Assembly: GCF_000400995.2 (NCBI RefSeq)
Contig: NZ_DF238950.1
Span: 12,100-76,099, forward strand
DNA length: 64,000 bases
Origin: Acidovorax sp. MR-S7
Lineage (GTDB): Bacteria; Pseudomonadota; Gammaproteobacteria; Burkholderiales; Burkholderiaceae_C
Direction: 5' to 3'
Shown: piece by piece, positions 34,344 through 42,078 of the stretch
Numbering within the stretch: position 1 is the stretch's first letter
Layout: every line of letters starts with the position of its first letter
Made by a program: the position numbers and the translations under genes
The notes under the pieces: generated by a model
What the model was told of the DNA's origin: nothing
The model's input: the letters and a program-made list of their open reading frames with translations, nothing else
Database searches by the model: none

Positions 34344-34661
34344 ATGCCCTCTGCCTTCCCCCTGAACCGTTTCGCCCTCGCGCTGCTGCTCGCGCCGCTG
34401 GCGGCCGGGGCCCAACTGCGCGTGCAGGACGCCTCCGTGCTCGCCGGCACCTGCGTGAACTGCCATGGCCCCGAGGGCCGCTCCACGGGAGCCATCCCCA
34501 GCCTGCGCGGCCACACCGCCGGCTACCTACTGCAGCGCCTGCGCGCCTTCCGCGCCGGGCAGGCGCCGGACGCCACGGTGATGACGCGCCTCATGAAGGG
34601 CTACGACGACGCGCAAGTCGAGGCGCTGGCCCAATGGTTCGCCGACAAGGAGGGCCGCTGA
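34344..34661 (+). CDS. fccA: class I cytochrome c, flavocytochrome c haem subunit type
   Basis: 105 residues. A Sec signal peptide (about 1-23, ending AAGA) precedes a small monohaem domain with CVNCH near residues 36-40 and a later Met in TVMTRLMKGYDDAQVEALAQWF as candidate axial ligand. Its stop overlaps the start of the flavoprotein gene by one base (TGATG), so it should be the electron-accepting subunit of flavocytochrome c sulfide dehydrogenase, in the monohaem form. It acts in the periplasm. Confidence 0.82.
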   Translation: MPSAFPLNRFALALLLAPLAAGAQLRVQDASVLAGTCVNCHGPEGRSTGAIPSLRGHTAGYLLQRLRAFRAGQAPDATVMTRLMKGYDDAQVEALAQWFADKEGR

Positions 34662-35920
34662 TGTCCTGCACCCGACGCACCGTGCTCGCCAGCGCCCTCG
34701 CGCTGCCCGCCTTCGTGCATGCCCATGCCGGCTCCGCCCATGTGGTGGTCGTGGGCGGCGGCTTCGGCGGCGCCACGGCCGCGCGCTACCTGCGCCAGCG
34801 CGCGCCGGGCGTGCGCGTGACGCTCATCGAGCCCGCCGAGCGCTTCCACACCTGCCCGTTCTCCAACCTCTACCTTGCAGGTCTGCGCACCTGGGACAGC
34901 ATCGGCCACGGCTACGCCGGCCTGCGCGCTGCGGGGGTGGAGGTGGTTCATGCGCGCGCCGAGGACGTGGACGCCGCCGCGCGCACGCTGCACCTGTCGA
35001 ACGGCCAGACGCTGCGCTGGGACCGCCTGGTGCTCTCGCCCGGCGTGGACATGCGCTGGAATGCCTTGGAGGGCTATGACGCCGCCGCCGCTGAAAAAGC
35101 GCCGCACGCCTGGAAAGCCGGACCGCAGACGCTGCTGCTGCGCCGCCAGCTCGAAGCCATGCCCGACGGCGGGCGCTTCGTGATGGTGATCCCCGACAAC
35201 CCGTTCCGCTGCCCGCCCGGCCCCTACGAGCGGGCGGCGATGGTGGCGCACTACCTGCAGCAGCACAAGCCGCGCAGCAAGGTGCTGCTGCTCGACGCCA
35301 AGGACAGCTTTTCCAAGCAGGCGCTGTTCCAGCAGGGCTGGAAGGCGCTGTACGGCGACATGATCGAGTGGGTCAAGCAGTCTGACGACGGGCAGGTGAT
35401 GCGCGTGGACGCTGAAAAGCTGGAGGTGGAAACCGCCTTCGGCACGCGCCACCAGGCCGACGTGCTCAACGTGATCCCGCCGCAAAAGGCCGGCTTCATC
35501 GCCGAGCGCGCGGGCGTGACCGATGGCAGCGGCTGGGTGCCCGTGAGGGCCGAGAGCTTCGAGTCGCGCCAGGTGGCGGGCATCTATGCAGTGGGCGATG
35601 CGACCATCGCCGCCCCCATGCCCAAATCAGGCTTCGCAGCCAACACGCAGGGCAAGGTGGTCGCCGCTGCCATCGCAGCTGACCTGCTGGGGCGGGCCGC
35701 ACCCACGGCCGCCTATGCCAACACCTGCTACAGCCTGATCGGGCCGGGCTACGGCATCTCGGTGGCCGGCGTGTACCGCGCCGAGGGCGGCAAGCTCATC
35801 GAGCCCGCAGGCTCGGGCGGCGTGAGCCCGCTGAATGGCCCTGCCGGCTACCGCGCAGCGGAAGCGCGCTACGGGGAGGCGTGGTACGCGGCCATCTCCG
35901 CCGACATCTGGGATAGATAG
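34661..35920 (+). CDS. fccB: flavocytochrome c sulfide dehydrogenase, flavoprotein subunit
   Basis: Oxidises sulfide in the periplasm and passes electrons to the haem subunit. 419 residues. A Tat-like leader (TRRTVLASALALPAF) is followed by an FAD-binding GGGFGGATAARYL, and C65 in HTCPFSNLYLAG matches the Cys that carries FAD covalently. C184 (FRCPPGPYER) and C356 (NTCYS) match the redox disulfide. The C-terminal FCSD-specific domain (~345-415) is present. It is coupled to the cytochrome gene and followed by a family B repeat. Confidence 0.92.
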   Translation: MSCTRRTVLASALALPAFVHAHAGSAHVVVVGGGFGGATAARYLRQRAPGVRVTLIEPAERFHTCPFSNLYLAGLRTWDSIGHGYAGLRAAGVEVVHARAEDVDAAARTLHLSNGQTLRWDRLVLSPGVDMRWNALEGYDAAAAEKAPHAWKAGPQTLLLRRQLEAMPDGGRFVMVIPDNPFRCPPGPYERAAMVAHYLQQHKPRSKVLLLDAKDSFSKQALFQQGWKALYGDMIEWVKQSDDGQVMRVDAEKLEVETAFGTRHQADVLNVIPPQKAGFIAERAGVTDGSGWVPVRAESFESRQVAGIYAVGDATIAAPMPKSGFAANTQGKVVAAAIAADLLGRAAPTAAYANTCYSLIGPGYGISVAGVYRAEGGKLIEPAGSGGVSPLNGPAGYRAAEARYGEAWYAAISADIWDR

Positions 35921-35924
35921 ATGC

Positions 35925-36065
35925 ACAACCCCCTGTGGCGCTACGCGCCTTCCTCCTTCTCTCGCATCGCTGCGCGCTGCGGGAAGGGGGACGCCGCCAG
36001 TGCGGCGGGGCGGCCCTTGCACGGCGGCCACTGGTTTGGCTCGCGCCGGTGTCAAAGGCCGCGTG
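35925..36065 (+). repeat. intergenic repeat, family B copy 1
   Basis: About 140 bases closely matching 38450-38590. Shared blocks include ACAACCCCCTG, CTTCTCTCG (CTTCTCTTG in the second copy), GGGAAGGGGGACG and GGCGGGGCGGCCCTTGC. The pyrimidine-rich and AAGGGGG arms can pair as a hairpin. It lies between fccB and the YeeE gene. Confidence 0.75.
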
Positions 36066-36092
36066 CAACGCGCGGCACGGTGGAGCACTGAC

Positions 36093-37118
36093 GTGTTGCT
36101 TTGGGCCGGATTCCTGTTGGGCTGCGCCTTCGGCGTGGCCGCGCGGCTCGGGCGCTTCTGCCTGCTGCGTGGGCTGCGCGAAGCGCCCGCGTTGCGCGCC
36201 TTCGCCCTGGCACTGGCCGTAGCGCTGCTGGCCTCGCAAGCGCTGGCCTGGGCCGGGTGGGCCGACCTGGGCACGGCGCAGGTTGTGCGTGCGCGCTTTT
36301 CGCTACCGGGCGTGCTCATCGGCGGGCTGCTGTTCGGCGCGGGCATGGCGCTGGCGCGCCAGTGCGGCGCACGCGCCCTGGTGCTGCTCGCGGGGGGCAA
36401 CCTGCGCGCGCTGGTGGCCCTGCTGTGCCTGGGCCTGGCCGCGCAGGCCACGCTGACGGGGGTGCTCGCACCCGTGCGCCAGTGGCTGCAAGGCTGGGGC
36501 GTGGTGCCGCTCGAACATGCAGCGCTGCCGCAATGGCTGGCGGCGCAGGGCCTGCCTGCGGGTGCCGCCACGCTGGGCGCGGCGGCCGTACCCGCGCTGG
36601 CGCTGCTGGCCTACGCGCTGCGCCAGGTGCGTGGCAACGGCGTGGCGCTGCTGTGCGCGGCCGCCATCGGCGCACTGGTGGCGGCCGGCTGGTGGGTCAC
36701 GGCGCAGGTGGGCGCCGATCCGTTCGAGCCCGCGCCGCTCACCTCCCTGAGCTTCATCGGCCCCGTGGCCGAGGGGCTGCTCTACCTGCAACTGGCCGTG
36801 GGCCGCGAATTCAGTCTGGGCCCGGCCATCGTGGCGGGCACGCTCACGGGCGCCTGTGCCACCGCGCTGCTCACGCGCACGGCCCGCTGGGAAGGCTTCG
36901 ACAGCCCGGCGCGCCTGGCCGCCTCGGCGGGCGGTGGGCTCTTGATGGGCCTGGGCGGCGTGCTGGCCGTGGGCTGCTCCATCGGCCAGGGCCTTTCAGG
37001 CCTCTCGACGCTGTCTTTTGCCAGCCTGCCCGCCTGCGCGGGCATCGTGGCGGGCGCACTGCTCGTCCTCCCCTTTTCCAACCCGTCAACCCAAGGAGAC
37101 CGCCATGCAACGACGTAG
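36093..37118 (+). CDS. YeeE/YedE (TsuA-like) sulfur-compound permease
   Basis: 341-residue membrane protein with about nine to ten hydrophobic segments. YeeE/YedE marks: GVAARLGRFCLLRGL (Cys in the first repeat), ARQCGARALVLLAGGNLRALV and AVGCSIGQGLSGLSTLS, giving conserved Cys residues that in TsuA pass thiosulfate. GTG at 36093 with GGTGGAG about six bases upstream is the best start. Its 3' end overlaps the second FccB gene by 14 bases. Context suggests import of thiosulfate or another sulfur species related to sulfide oxidation. Confidence 0.82.
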   Translation: MLLWAGFLLGCAFGVAARLGRFCLLRGLREAPALRAFALALAVALLASQALAWAGWADLGTAQVVRARFSLPGVLIGGLLFGAGMALARQCGARALVLLAGGNLRALVALLCLGLAAQATLTGVLAPVRQWLQGWGVVPLEHAALPQWLAAQGLPAGAATLGAAAVPALALLAYALRQVRGNGVALLCAAAIGALVAAGWWVTAQVGADPFEPAPLTSLSFIGPVAEGLLYLQLAVGREFSLGPAIVAGTLTGACATALLTRTARWEGFDSPARLAASAGGGLLMGLGGVLAVGCSIGQGLSGLSTLSFASLPACAGIVAGALLVLPFSNPSTQGDRHATT

Positions 37119-38448
37119 CTTCCTCATTACCCCGCCCGCGCTCGCCATGGGTGCCATGGCTGGCGCCGTGGCCGGCCCGGCCCTGGCCGCGCCGGCCGTC
37201 ATCAGCCCGCAGTCGCGCATCCTGCCGCGCCAGGGCAAGGCGCCACGCATCGTGATCTGCGGCGGCGGCTGGGGCGGCCTGACGGCCGCGCGCTACCTGC
37301 GCGAGCTGATCCCGAATTCCGACGTGGTGGTGCTGGAGCGCAACCCCACGTTCTGGTCCGGCCCCATGAGCAACAAGTGGCTGGTGGACATTGTGAACAC
37401 CGACTTCGTGCAGCACGACATGCTGCGCCCGGCCAACAAGTACGGCTACACGCTGCTGCAGACCGAGGTGACGGGCTTCGAGCGCGACCAGAAGCTGGTG
37501 CGCACCTCGCACGGCCTGGTCGAGTACGACTACCTGATCCTCTCGGGCGGTATCCGCGATGCGTGGGATGCCTGGTATGGCGACGACCAGCGCGCCATCG
37601 AGCACACGCGCCGGCACTTCGCCAGCGCCTACATCCCCAACCAGCAGATGTTCGGGCTCAAGCAGCGCGTGAAGGACTTCAAGGGCGGCACCCTGGTGAT
37701 GACGCTGCCGCCGCCGCCGCACCGCTGCCCGCCCTCGCCCTACGAGCGCGCCTGCCTGATCGCCTCGCACATCAAGAAGAACAAGATCCCCGGCAAGATC
37801 GTCATCCTCGACCCCAAGCCCAAGATCGCGCCCATCGGCGTGGGCTACAAGCAGGCATTCGAGGAGCTGTACCCGGACATCATCACCCACGTGCCCAACG
37901 CGCGCGTGCAGGAGGTGGACCCGTTCGCCAAGCGCATCAAGACCACGGCCGGCGAGCTGAAGTTTGACGAGGCCATCCTGATGCCACCGCACCAGGCCGC
38001 CGACATGGTGTGGCACGCAGGCCTGATCGGCAAGGACGCAACCACCGGCAAGCCCACCGGCTGGGCCGACATGCACCAGCGCCTGTTCCACGCCAATGGC
38101 GACGACAGCGTGTATTTCGTGGGCGACCTGATGGGCGCCATCTCGCCGCAGTTCGGCCACTACCCCAAGAGCGCTCATGTCGCCAACTACATCGGCCAGA
38201 TCGTCGCCAAGTACATCGCCCAGCGCGTGGCGGGCCAGGAGGTCAAGCCGCTGCTGCCCGACAACCTCTGCTACATGATGGTCAACACCGAGCCGCAGGA
38301 GGAAATCTCGGTCAAGTTCGAGTACGAGGTGGATGCCAAGGGCCAGGTCAACCAGACGCAGATCGACATGGACGTGCGCTCGGCCGACCTCGTGAAGGAA
38401 GACTTCGCCTGGGCGCGCAGCAAGTTCAGCGACTTCCTCGCGATATGA
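37105..38448 (+). CDS. second FccB/SoxF-like flavoprotein, lacking the FAD-linking Cys
   Basis: 447 residues with a Tat leader (QRRSFLITPPALAMG) and the FAD-binding GGGWGGLTAARYL near 53-65. Where FccB has TCPFSN, this protein has SGPMSN, so G86 replaces the Cys that binds FAD, and flavin should be non-covalent. C208 (HRCPPSPYERACL) and C389 (NLCYMM) keep the redox pair. It is probably a periplasmic sulfide or persulfide oxidoreductase that works with the SoxYZ carrier downstream. No second cytochrome is adjacent. AAGGAGA precedes the ATG. Confidence 0.82.
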   Translation: MQRRSFLITPPALAMGAMAGAVAGPALAAPAVISPQSRILPRQGKAPRIVICGGGWGGLTAARYLRELIPNSDVVVLERNPTFWSGPMSNKWLVDIVNTDFVQHDMLRPANKYGYTLLQTEVTGFERDQKLVRTSHGLVEYDYLILSGGIRDAWDAWYGDDQRAIEHTRRHFASAYIPNQQMFGLKQRVKDFKGGTLVMTLPPPPHRCPPSPYERACLIASHIKKNKIPGKIVILDPKPKIAPIGVGYKQAFEELYPDIITHVPNARVQEVDPFAKRIKTTAGELKFDEAILMPPHQAADMVWHAGLIGKDATTGKPTGWADMHQRLFHANGDDSVYFVGDLMGAISPQFGHYPKSAHVANYIGQIVAKYIAQRVAGQEVKPLLPDNLCYMMVNTEPQEEISVKFEYEVDAKGQVNQTQIDMDVRSADLVKEDFAWARSKFSDFLAI

Positions 38449-38449
38449 G

Positions 38450-38590
38450 AACAACCCCCTGAGCCGCTGCGCGGCTTCCCCCTTCTCTTGGCTACGCCGG
38501 GAAGGGGGACGATGCCAGCGCGGCGGGGCGGCCCTTGCGCGGCATCTGCTGGCCTGCGGCGCGCTAGTTTCAAACGCCAAAGGCCGTGCC
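38450..38590 (+). repeat. intergenic repeat, family B copy 2
   Basis: Direct repeat of 35925-36065. Here the hairpin arms CTTCCCCCTT and GAAGGGGGA are clearer, followed by GGCGGGGCGGCCCTTGC. Together the two copies bracket the YeeE and second FccB genes. Confidence 0.75.
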
Positions 38591-38610
38591 ATACCGAACG
38601 AACGACCGAC

Positions 38611-39093
38611 ATGCAACGACACCCCACCCGCAGAACCCTGATGGCCGCCAGCGCCGCCGCGCTGGCCCTGCCCGCCCTGGCTCAGCCGCAGAGCAAGACG
38701 CCGCTGACCAACGCCGCCCTGGCCCCCAACCCAGCCGAGTTCCGCAAGGCCATGGCCGATTTCAGCAAGGGCGCCAAACCGCAGGCCGAGGGCCTGCATC
38801 TGGACGTGCCCACGCTGGCCGACAACCCCGCCGCCGTGCCGGTGAAGGTCAAGGTCACGCTGCCGATCACCGAGCAGGACTGGTGCGAGGAAATCATCGT
38901 GCTGGCCGACCTGAACCCCGCGCCCCTGGCCTGCCGCCTGCAGTTCACGGCAGCGGCGGGCACGGCCGAGGCGGCGGCGCGCGTGCGCCTGACGCAGTCG
39001 CAGACCATCCACGCGCTGGCGCGCATGAAAAGCGGCAAGCTGCTCGCGGCCAGCCATGCAGTGACGGTGGCCGCCAGCGGCTGCGGCATGTGA
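38611..39093 (+). CDS. soxY: SoxY-like sulfur carrier protein
   Basis: 160 residues. A twin-arginine leader (PTRRTLMAASAAALALPALA) sends it, with SoxZ, to the periplasm. The mature fold shows VPVKVKVTLPITEQDWCEEIIVLAD and ends AASGCGM. SoxY normally ends GGCGG, and the penultimate-region Cys carries the sulfur chain. Here C158 is kept but the last residues are GM, a variant of the swinging arm. soxZ follows after 10 bases. A role as acceptor of sulfur from the two flavoproteins is likely. Confidence 0.86.
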   Translation: MQRHPTRRTLMAASAAALALPALAQPQSKTPLTNAALAPNPAEFRKAMADFSKGAKPQAEGLHLDVPTLADNPAAVPVKVKVTLPITEQDWCEEIIVLADLNPAPLACRLQFTAAAGTAEAAARVRLTQSQTIHALARMKSGKLLAASHAVTVAASGCGM

Positions 39094-39103
39094 GGAAACC
39101 CGG

Positions 39104-39433
39104 ATGAACCAGAAACCACCCCGCGTCTGGATCAGCAACGCAAGCCCCAAGAAAGGCGAAGTGCTGCGCGTGCGCGCGCAGATCGAGCACATCATGGAAA
39201 GCGGCTTGCGCACCGATGAAGCCGGCAAGATCCGCCCGCGCAACATCGTCACGCGCTTCGAGGCGCACCTGGGCCAAGCGCTGCTGTTCGCCTGGGAGCC
39301 GGGAATCTCCGTCTCGCAGAACCCCTACATCGAGTTCACCTTCCTCGCGCGCGAGAGCGGCGAGCTGCGCCTGCGCTGGAAGGACGACGCGGGCCAGTCG
39401 GCCAGCGCCAGCAAGAGCATCGTCGTAAGTTAG
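39104..39433 (+). CDS. soxZ: SoxZ sulfur-carrier partner
   Basis: 109 residues, immunoglobulin-like SoxZ fold: PRVWISNASPKKGEVLRVRAQIEHIMESGLR, then NIVTRFEAHLGQALLFAWEPGISVSQNPYIEFTF and SGELRLRWKDDAG. It has no signal of its own, as usual, because it is exported with SoxY. Its 3' end overlaps the convergent TetR gene by four bases (39430-39433). Confidence 0.92.
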   Translation: MNQKPPRVWISNASPKKGEVLRVRAQIEHIMESGLRTDEAGKIRPRNIVTRFEAHLGQALLFAWEPGISVSQNPYIEFTFLARESGELRLRWKDDAGQSASASKSIVVS

Positions 39434-40059
39434 GCACCCCGCCCCGGCGCGGCGCACAGATAGCCCGCGAGCATGTCCACGATGGTCTGCTCGACCTGCG
39501 CCATGCCGTGGCGCGGCAAGGGCGTGATGACGGCCGCGTGCACCAGCGACTCCATGGCCTGCAGCACGGCCCAGGTGGCCAGGTCGAGGTCGCGCGGCGC
39601 GATCTCGTTGCGGTGTTCTTCCAGCAGCTGCCGGATGCGCCGGAAGATGCCCTGGTCGGCCGGGCTCTGCTCGGCCGGCGCGTCGAAGAACGGGAACTCC
39701 TTCTCCAGCACCCGGTGCAGCGCCGGCGCGACCTGGTGCGCCGCCAGCAGCGCGTGGACGATGGCCGCCAAGTGCCCGCGCAGGCCGCGCGGCTGGGCGC
39801 CCGCCAGCACCGCCTCGATGGCGGCCTGCATCTGCGCCGCGTGCTGCTCGTGCAGGGCCGTGATCAGCGAATCCTTGTTCGGGAAGTACTGGTAGACCGA
39901 GCCCACGCTGACCCCGGCGCGCTCGGCCACCAGGTTGGTGTTGGTGCCGGCGTAGCCGCGCTCGGCCAGAACGCGAGCCGTGGCTTCCAGAATGACCTCG
40001 ACCAGCGCGCGGGAACGGGCCTGGCGCGGGATTCTGCGGGGCTGGGGCAGTGCCTGCAT
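39430..40059 (-). CDS. TetR-family regulator
   Basis: 209 residues. The DNA-binding head reads RSRALVEVILEATARVLAERGYAGTNTNLVAERAGVSVGSVYQYFPNKDSLITAL; the helical ligand domain is less conserved. The ATG at 40059 has GGAG six bases upstream on its strand and is preferred to a TTG four codons earlier. It diverges from an MFS gene across an 88-base gap holding two near-identical operator palindromes. It probably represses the MFS-flavoprotein pair. Confidence 0.88.
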   Translation of the reverse strand: MQALPQPRRIPRQARSRALVEVILEATARVLAERGYAGTNTNLVAERAGVSVGSVYQYFPNKDSLITALHEQHAAQMQAAIEAVLAGAQPRGLRGHLAAIVHALLAAHQVAPALHRVLEKEFPFFDAPAEQSPADQGIFRRIRQLLEEHRNEIAPRDLDLATWAVLQAMESLVHAAVITPLPRHGMAQVEQTIVDMLAGYLCAAPGRGA

Positions 40060-40087
40060 GGGGGACTCCAAAGGCGAGTTTTCAACG

Positions 40088-40130
40088 TGAGCGATGGCTC
40101 ATATTCTCGCAGATACCGAGCAAATGCTCA
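40088..40130. promoter_or_regulatory. two tandem TetR-type operators
   Basis: TGAGCGATGGCTCA (40088-40101) and CGAGCAAATGCTCA (40117-40130) share the dyad GAGC-N4-GCTC, and each is followed by TAT. Their centres are 29 bp apart. They sit between tetR and the MFS gene, the standard place for a TetR site. Confidence 0.75.
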
Positions 40131-40147
40131 TATCTGGAGTCCATCCC

Positions 40148-41338
40148 ATGCCTTCCCATGCGCCACCCGGCGTCAATGTCTTTCTTCGGCTGCTGCCCAT
40201 CACGCTGACCGTCTTCATCGGTTTCCTCGCCATCGGCCTGCCGCTGCCGGTGCTGCCCCTGCACGTGCACGACGGCCTGGGGCTGAGCCCCCTGGTGGTG
40301 GGCGTGGTCATCGGCGCGCAATTCGCCGCCGCGCTGCTGTCGCGCGCCTGGGCGGGCAACCTGGCCGACACCCGGGGCGCCCGGCGGGCCGTGGTCACGG
40401 GCCTGTTCGTTTCCGCCGGCGCGGGCCTCGCCTACCTGGCGTCGCTGGCCTGCGCCACGCCCGCCGCCTCGGCCGCAGTGCTGCTGCTGGGGCGCGTGCT
40501 GCTGGGCTGCGGCGAGAGCCTGGTCGTCACCGGCGCGCTGAGCTGGGGCGTGGGCCTGGCCGGGCCGCAGAACGCAGGCAAGGTAATGGCCTGGGTGGGC
40601 ATCGCCATGTACGGTGCCTACGCCCTGGGTGCTCCGGCGGGCGTGGCCGTGCATGCGGCCCACGGCTTTGCGGGCATTGCCGCCGCGAGCTGCCTGGCCC
40701 CGCTGCTGGCGCTGGGCACGGTGTGGCGCGTGCAGGCGGTGGCGCCCACGGCAGCGCGGCGCACGCCGTTCTACCGCGTGCTGGGCAGCGTCTGGCTGCC
40801 CGGGCTGGGGCTGGCGCTGTCCAGCGTGGGCTTCGGCGTCATTACCGCCTTCATCGCCCTGCTGTTCGCGGCCAAGGGCTGGGGTAACGCGGGCCTGGCG
40901 TTCACGGCGTTCGGCCTGGCCTTCATCGGCGCGCGCCTGTGCTTCGGCCACCTGCCCGACCGGCTGGGCGGCGCGCGCGTCGCGCTCGCCTGCGTGGTCA
41001 TCGAGACCGTGGGGCAGCTGCTGATCTGGGGCGCCGACACGGCCGCCCTGGCCTACCTGGGCGCGGCCCTGACGGGGTTCGGCTACTCGCTGGCGTTTCC
41101 CGGCTTCGGCGTGGAGGCGGTGCGCCGCGCGCCGCCGCAGAGCCGGGGCGTGGCCATGGGCGCCTACGTGGCGTTCCTGGACATCGCGCTGGGCATCACC
41201 GGCCCGGCCCTGGGCGCCGTGGCCGGCGCCTGGAACGTGGGCGCGGTGTACCTGGCTGGCGCCATGGCCGTGGGCCTGTCGCTGCTGGTGGCCGTGGGCC
41301 TGCTGGCGGCGCCGCTGCCTGGAGGCCGCCATGCGTGA
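40148..41338 (+). CDS. MFS transporter (arabinose-efflux/YfcJ-like)
   Basis: 396 residues, 12 membrane helices. The loop between helices 2 and 3 reads RAWAGNLADTRGARRAV, a looser form of motif A, and a similar loop (GHLPDRLGGARVAL) begins the second half, as in AraJ/YfcJ-type exporters. The ATG at 40148 is chosen because an earlier in-frame ATG (40094) lies inside the TetR operator. Its stop overlaps the start of the siderophore-interacting protein gene, suggesting transport of a siderophore or other iron ligand. Confidence 0.83.
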   Translation: MPSHAPPGVNVFLRLLPITLTVFIGFLAIGLPLPVLPLHVHDGLGLSPLVVGVVIGAQFAAALLSRAWAGNLADTRGARRAVVTGLFVSAGAGLAYLASLACATPAASAAVLLLGRVLLGCGESLVVTGALSWGVGLAGPQNAGKVMAWVGIAMYGAYALGAPAGVAVHAAHGFAGIAAASCLAPLLALGTVWRVQAVAPTAARRTPFYRVLGSVWLPGLGLALSSVGFGVITAFIALLFAAKGWGNAGLAFTAFGLAFIGARLCFGHLPDRLGGARVALACVVIETVGQLLIWGADTAALAYLGAALTGFGYSLAFPGFGVEAVRRAPPQSRGVAMGAYVAFLDIALGITGPALGAVAGAWNVGAVYLAGAMAVGLSLLVAVGLLAAPLPGGRHA

Positions 41339-42065
41339 CGCGACCCCGCCCCGCACGGCGCGCGCGCTGGCCGAGGTGCTGGCCGCCCGCACGCTCACGC
41401 CGCACATGCGGCGCATCACGCTGGGCGGCGCCGAGGTCGCCCGCTTCCTGCAGGCGGACGGCATCGGCGCGCCGGCCGCCTGGGTGAAGGTGTTCCTGCC
41501 CTGCGGCACGGGCCGTGCCTACACCCTGCGGCACATCGACCGCGCGGCGGGAACGCTGGACGTGGACTTCGTCCTGCACGGGCACGGCCCGGCATCCGGC
41601 CCGGCCTCGGCCTGGGCCGCCCAGGCGCGGGCCGGGGAGCGCGTCGGCATCGCGGGGCCGCGCGGCGGCGGCTTCGCGCTGCCCGCCGACGCCTGCTGGG
41701 TGCTGCTCGCCGGGGACGCCACCGCCCTGCCGGTCCTGCAGCGCATCGCCGGCGCGCTGCCCGCGCACGTGCAGGCCAAGGTGTACGCCGAGGTGCCCGA
41801 GGCCGCCGACCAGCAGCCCATCGACAGCCCGGCCCGGCTGCGCGCGGAATGGTTCACCGAACGCCAGACCCCGGGCCTGGCCCTGTGCCAGGCGCTGCTG
41901 CACCGCCCGCTGCCCCCGGGGCCGGGCTACCTGTGGATGGCGGGGGAATCGCAGGCCATGCGCACCCTGCGGCAGCACTACCTGCAGGAGCGCGGGCTGG
42001 CGCCCCTGCGCCTGCATGCCCAGGGGTACTGGAAGGCCGGCCAGGCCGACCACCGCGAGGGCTGA
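41331..42065 (+). CDS. siderophore-interacting flavoprotein (ferric-siderophore reductase, ViuB/SIP type)
   Basis: 244 residues. An FAD-binding barrel with the RxYTxR signature (RAYTLRHI near 60-67) and DVDFVLHGHGPASGPASAWA is followed by the SIP C-terminal NAD(P)H domain: WVLLAGDATALPVLQRIA, PGYLWMAGESQAMRTLRQHYL. Reduces iron in imported ferric siderophores. Overlaps the MFS gene by eight bases, so it is translationally coupled to it. No TonB receptor is in view. Confidence 0.88.
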   Translation: MRDATPPRTARALAEVLAARTLTPHMRRITLGGAEVARFLQADGIGAPAAWVKVFLPCGTGRAYTLRHIDRAAGTLDVDFVLHGHGPASGPASAWAAQARAGERVGIAGPRGGGFALPADACWVLLAGDATALPVLQRIAGALPAHVQAKVYAEVPEAADQQPIDSPARLRAEWFTERQTPGLALCQALLHRPLPPGPGYLWMAGESQAMRTLRQHYLQERGLAPLRLHAQGYWKAGQADHREG

Positions 42066-42078
42066 AGGCCGCCGCCGT

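Noticed and set aside
40094-40147. Earlier in-frame ATG (40094) as the MFS start.
   Set aside because: It lies within the tandem TetR operators. The extra residues are not hydrophobic and look unlike an MFS N-terminus.
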